Shown: positions 61,556 to 64,000 of the stretch, piece by piece
Layout of the letters: each line of letters begins with the position of its first letter
Numbering within the stretch: position 1 is the stretch's first letter
Origin: Pseudomonas koreensis
GTDB lineage: Bacteria > Pseudomonadota > Gammaproteobacteria > Pseudomonadales > Pseudomonadaceae
Length of the DNA stretch: 64,000 nucleotides
Direction of reading: 5' to 3'
Assembly (NCBI RefSeq): GCF_012986595.1
Contig: NZ_JAAQYM010000009.1
Coordinates: 186,001 to 250,000, forward strand
Notes under the pieces: generated by a model
The model's input: only the letters and a program-made list of their open reading frames with translations
Databases searched by the model: none
Told to the model about the DNA's origin: nothing
Translations under genes and position numbers: made by a program

Positions 61556-61867
61556 ATGTACGCAGTAATCGTTACCGGCGGTAAGCAATACAAGGTCGCT
61601 GAAGGTGAATACCTGAAGATCGAAAAACTGGAAGTCGCTACTGGCGAATCCGTGACTTTTGACCGCGTTCTGCTGGTCGCCAATGGCGACGACGTGAACA
61701 TCGGCGCACCTGTTGTTGCTGGCGCAACCGTCAAGGCTGAAGTGATCTCCCAAGGTCGTCACGATAAAGTCCGCATCATCAAGTTCCGTCGCCGTAAGCA
61801 CCACATGAAGCGTATGGGCCACCGCCAGTGGTTCACCGAGATCAAAATCACCGGTATTCAGGCTTAA
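61556..61867 (+). CDS. rplU: 50S ribosomal protein L21
   Basis: A 103-residue protein beginning 'MYAVIVTGGKQYKVAEGEYL' and ending with the RNA-binding 'IKFRRRKHHMKRMGHRQ' segment. CGGAGAA precedes ATG 61556. Standard rplU-rpmA-obg order. Confidence 0.98.
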   Translation: MYAVIVTGGKQYKVAEGEYLKIEKLEVATGESVTFDRVLLVANGDDVNIGAPVVAGATVKAEVISQGRHDKVRIIKFRRRKHHMKRMGHRQWFTEIKITGIQA

Positions 61868-61902
61868 TTACAGCCTAATTCCTCACTAGGAGAATTGAAC
61901 TC

Positions 61903-62160
61903 ATGGCACACAAAAAAGCTGGTGGTAGTACCCGTAACGGTCGCGACTCAGAAGCCAAACGCCTTGGCGTGAAGATGTATGGCGGCCAGGTCATCAAGGC
62001 CGGCAACATCATCGTGCGTCAGCGCGGCACCCAATTCCACGCTGGCTACGGCGTTGGCATGGGTAAAGATCACACCCTCTTCGCGAAAATCGAAGGCGTG
62101 ATCAAGTTTGAAGTAAAAGGCGCCTTCGGTCGTCGTTACGTGAGCGTTGTCGCGGCTTAA
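61903..62160 (+). CDS. rpmA: 50S ribosomal protein L27
   Basis: An 85-residue protein ('[20 protein letters not shown]') with the conserved '[20 protein letters not shown]'. No N-terminal extension that would need cleavage is present. It follows rplU by 35 bases with AGGAG upstream. Confidence 0.98.
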
Positions 62161-62178
62161 TCGCGAGATCGCTGGAAG

Positions 62179-62206
62179 AGCCCTGTCTTGCGACGGGGCT
62201 TTTTCG
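62179..62206 (+). terminator. Rho-independent terminator after rpmA
   Basis: AGCCCTGTC-TTGC-GACGGGGCT stem (one mismatch) followed by TTTTTCGTTT. Confidence 0.85.
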
Positions 62207-62354
62207 TTTGTGGGGTGAGTCTCTTGCAAAACTGTTTGTATGGGCTGTCGGCGTGCGATGCAGGTCGTGTTTTGGAGTCGCTGCGCTCATTTTTGCAAGA
62301 GTCTTATGTCTTGATTGTTTTTCGGCTCGTCCGTATGGCGAGAGGCGTTGAGTT

Positions 62355-63578
62355 ATGAAGTTTGTAGACGAAGTATCGATCCGCGTAAAAGCTGGCGACG
62401 GTGGCAATGGCTGCATGAGTTTCCGTCGGGAAAAATTCATTGAAAACGGCGGTCCGAACGGCGGCGATGGCGGTGACGGCGGTTCCATCTACATGATGGC
62501 CGACGAAAACCTCAACACCCTGGTCGACTACCGTTACACCCGGCACTTCGATGCCGAGCGTGGCTCCAACGGTGGCAGCACCGATTGCACCGGCAAGAAG
62601 GGTGAAGACCTGATCCTGCGCGTGCCGGTCGGTACAACCGTGATCGACTCGGCCACCCAGGAAGTGATTGGCGACCTGACCAAGGCCGGCCAGAAACTGA
62701 TGGTGGTGCAGGGCGGCTGGCACGGTCTGGGCAACACCCGTTTCAAGTCCAGTACCAACCGTGCGCCACGCCAGACCACTCCGGGTAAACCGGGTGAGCA
62801 GCGTGACCTGAAACTGGAAATGAAAGTGCTGGCCGACGTCGGTCTGCTGGGCTTGCCGAACGCCGGTAAAAGTACCTTTATCCGTTCGGTGTCGGCCGCC
62901 AAGCCGAAAGTCGCCGACTACCCGTTCACCACGCTGGTGCCGAACCTCGGTGTGGTCAGCGTCGATCGCTGGAAAAGCTTCGTCATCGCCGACATTCCGG
63001 GGCTGATCGAAGGCGCTTCCGACGGTGCTGGTCTGGGCATTCGCTTCCTCAAACACTTGGCGCGTACCCGCCTGTTGCTGCACCTCGTCGACATGGCGCC
63101 GCTGGATGACAGCAGTGCGCCGGATGCGGCTGAAGTGATCGTCAACGAGCTGGTCAAGTTCAGTCCGTCACTGGCCGAGCGTGATCGCTGGCTGGTGCTG
63201 AACAAATGCGACCAGATCCTCGAAGAAGAGCACGAAGAGCGCGTCAAGGAAATCGTTGAGCGTCTGCAATGGGAAGGCCCGGTCTATGTGATCTCGGCCA
63301 TCGCCAAAGAAGGCACTGAGCGCCTGACCCGCGACATCATGCGTTATCTGGAAGATCGTGCCGATCGCCTGGCCAACGACCCTGCGTACAAGGAAGAGCT
63401 GGCCGATCTCGATCAGCGCATCGAAGACGAAGCCCGTGCTCAGTTGCAGGCGCTGGATGACAAGCGTGCCCTGCGTCGCAGCGGCGTGAAGTCGGTCCAC
63501 GACATCGGCGATGATGACTGGGACGAAGAAGATGTGGATGATGAAGACGGTCCGGAAATCATTTACGTGCGCGACTGA
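62355..63578 (+). CDS. obgE: GTPase Obg/CgtA
   Basis: A 407-residue ribosome-assembly and stress GTPase. The glycine-rich Obg fold (about 1-159, 'GGPNGGDGGDGGSIYMMADE') is followed by the G domain with 'GLPNAGKSTFIR' (G1), 'YPFTTLVPNLG' (G2), 'DIPGLIEGA' (G3) and 'NKCDQI' (G4). The C-terminal tail is highly acidic ('DDDWDEEDVDDEDGPEIIYV'). Confidence 0.97.
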   Translation: MKFVDEVSIRVKAGDGGNGCMSFRREKFIENGGPNGGDGGDGGSIYMMADENLNTLVDYRYTRHFDAERGSNGGSTDCTGKKGEDLILRVPVGTTVIDSATQEVIGDLTKAGQKLMVVQGGWHGLGNTRFKSSTNRAPRQTTPGKPGEQRDLKLEMKVLADVGLLGLPNAGKSTFIRSVSAAKPKVADYPFTTLVPNLGVVSVDRWKSFVIADIPGLIEGASDGAGLGIRFLKHLARTRLLLHLVDMAPLDDSSAPDAAEVIVNELVKFSPSLAERDRWLVLNKCDQILEEEHEERVKEIVERLQWEGPVYVISAIAKEGTERLTRDIMRYLEDRADRLANDPAYKEELADLDQRIEDEARAQLQALDDKRALRRSGVKSVHDIGDDDWDEEDVDDEDGPEIIYVRD

Positions 63579-63598
63579 TTCGTTGCAGTAAACTTAAG

Positions 63599-63622
63599 CG
63601 CCGCTCAATCGAGCGGCGTTTT
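63599..63622. terminator. Rho-independent terminator after obg
   Basis: CGCCGCTC-AATC-GAGCGGCG stem followed by TTTTA. Confidence 0.85.
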
Positions 63623-63715
63623 AGTATCTGGAAATCGATCGCTGGTCACCAATAGCCACGATTAACGTCATGGGCAGCGCTGGGTCGCGCTGTCCTCAAG
63701 CTAAGGTTGAAGATG

Positions 63716-64000
63716 ATGCGGAGCAAAGTGACAGGTGCGCAGCGTTGGGTCGTGAAGATCGGCAGCGCTTTGCTGACGGCGGACGGCAAGGGGCTGGATC
63801 GCAAGGCAATGGGTGTCTGGGTTGAGCAGATGGTGGCCCTGCATGAGGCGGGCGTCGAGCTGGTGCTGGTGTCTTCCGGCGCCGTCGCAGCCGGCATGAG
63901 CCGCCTGGGCTGGACCGCACGACCCACTGCGATGCACGAGCTCCAGGCCGCCGCTGCAATCGGCCAGATGGGGTTGGTGCAGGCCTGGGAGTCGAGCTTT
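63716..64000 (+). CDS. proB: Glutamate 5-kinase, 3' truncated by window
   Basis: The first 95 residues of ProB, which phosphorylates glutamate in proline synthesis. 'RWVVKIGSALLTADGKGLD' is the N-terminal nucleotide-binding start, and 'ELVLVSSGAVAAGMSRLGW' the conserved amino-acid-kinase segment. ATG 63716 is taken because homologues begin MRSK; an ATG one codon upstream is equally possible. The gene runs off the end of the window, and its position after obg is the usual one. Confidence 0.93.
   Translation, partial: MRSKVTGAQRWVVKIGSALLTADGKGLDRKAMGVWVEQMVALHEAGVELVLVSSGAVAAGMSRLGWTARPTAMHELQAAAAIGQMGLVQAWESSF

Overview
The window is 64 kb of chromosome from a Pseudomonas, most likely of the P. 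fluorescens group. The evidence is the high GC with GC-rich codons, families of short REP-type palindromes in the intergenic gaps that are typical of fluorescent pseudomonads, and blocks of gene order I know from memory in P. aeruginosa and P. putida (proB-obg-rpmA-rplU-ispB; gdhA-ettA-morA-glyA; mapZ-radA-ankB-katB-mscL). There is no rRNA, tRNA, CRISPR array, prophage, insertion sequence or recognisable defence island. The window cuts a HAD phosphatase at the left end and proB at the right end.

Layout. 0-9 kb is a metabolic region: an alpha/beta hydrolase beside a zinc metallopeptidase, an FAD dehydrogenase/aldo-keto reductase pair, and, divergent from it, an IclR regulator, a Gfo/Idh/MocA dehydrogenase, a TIM-barrel isomerase and an EamA transporter. 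This looks like a small inducible catabolic cluster of unknown substrate. 9-15 kb is a quinate/shikimate degradation cluster: an MFS carrier, the fused 3-dehydroshikimate dehydratase QuiC1, a TetR regulator, a shikimate/quinate dehydrogenase and a type II dehydroquinase, together able to reach protocatechuate. 15-20 kb has trmA, a purine permease, a small secreted protein, a DJ-1 relative without its active-site residues, and an exporter. 20-26.5 kb has the cyanide-insensitive oxidase cioAB with a small membrane partner and a perfect ANR box, rlmG, a LuxR solo (PpoR-like) with a perfect 20-bp palindrome upstream, and a ferredoxin reductase.

26.5-34.8 kb has mscL, the katB-ankB peroxide-defence pair, radA, the c-di-GMP adaptor mapZ and the cstA-ybdD-yjiA set. 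34.9-39.2 kb holds dctA followed by two GntR regulators (with two matching GntR-type operator sequences in front of dctA) and two tandem paralogous genes of unknown function in AT-rich DNA. 39.5-49 kb is glyA, the large c-di-GMP enzyme morA, ettA, gdhA and a Gre-like factor. 49-60 kb carries envelope or hypothetical proteins, a Lon-type protease with an altered Walker A, yqhA, fklB and a small gene behind a near-perfect Fur box. 60-64 kb is ispB, rplU, rpmA, obg and proB.

I found no spectacular new system. The most rewarding leads are the tandem 38.0-39.2 kb paralogs, the operator pair before dctA, the LuxR solo with its palindrome, the Fur-box gene, the degenerate DJ-1 protein, the low-GC patch inside katB and the uncharacterised catabolic cluster at 2.5-9 kb.
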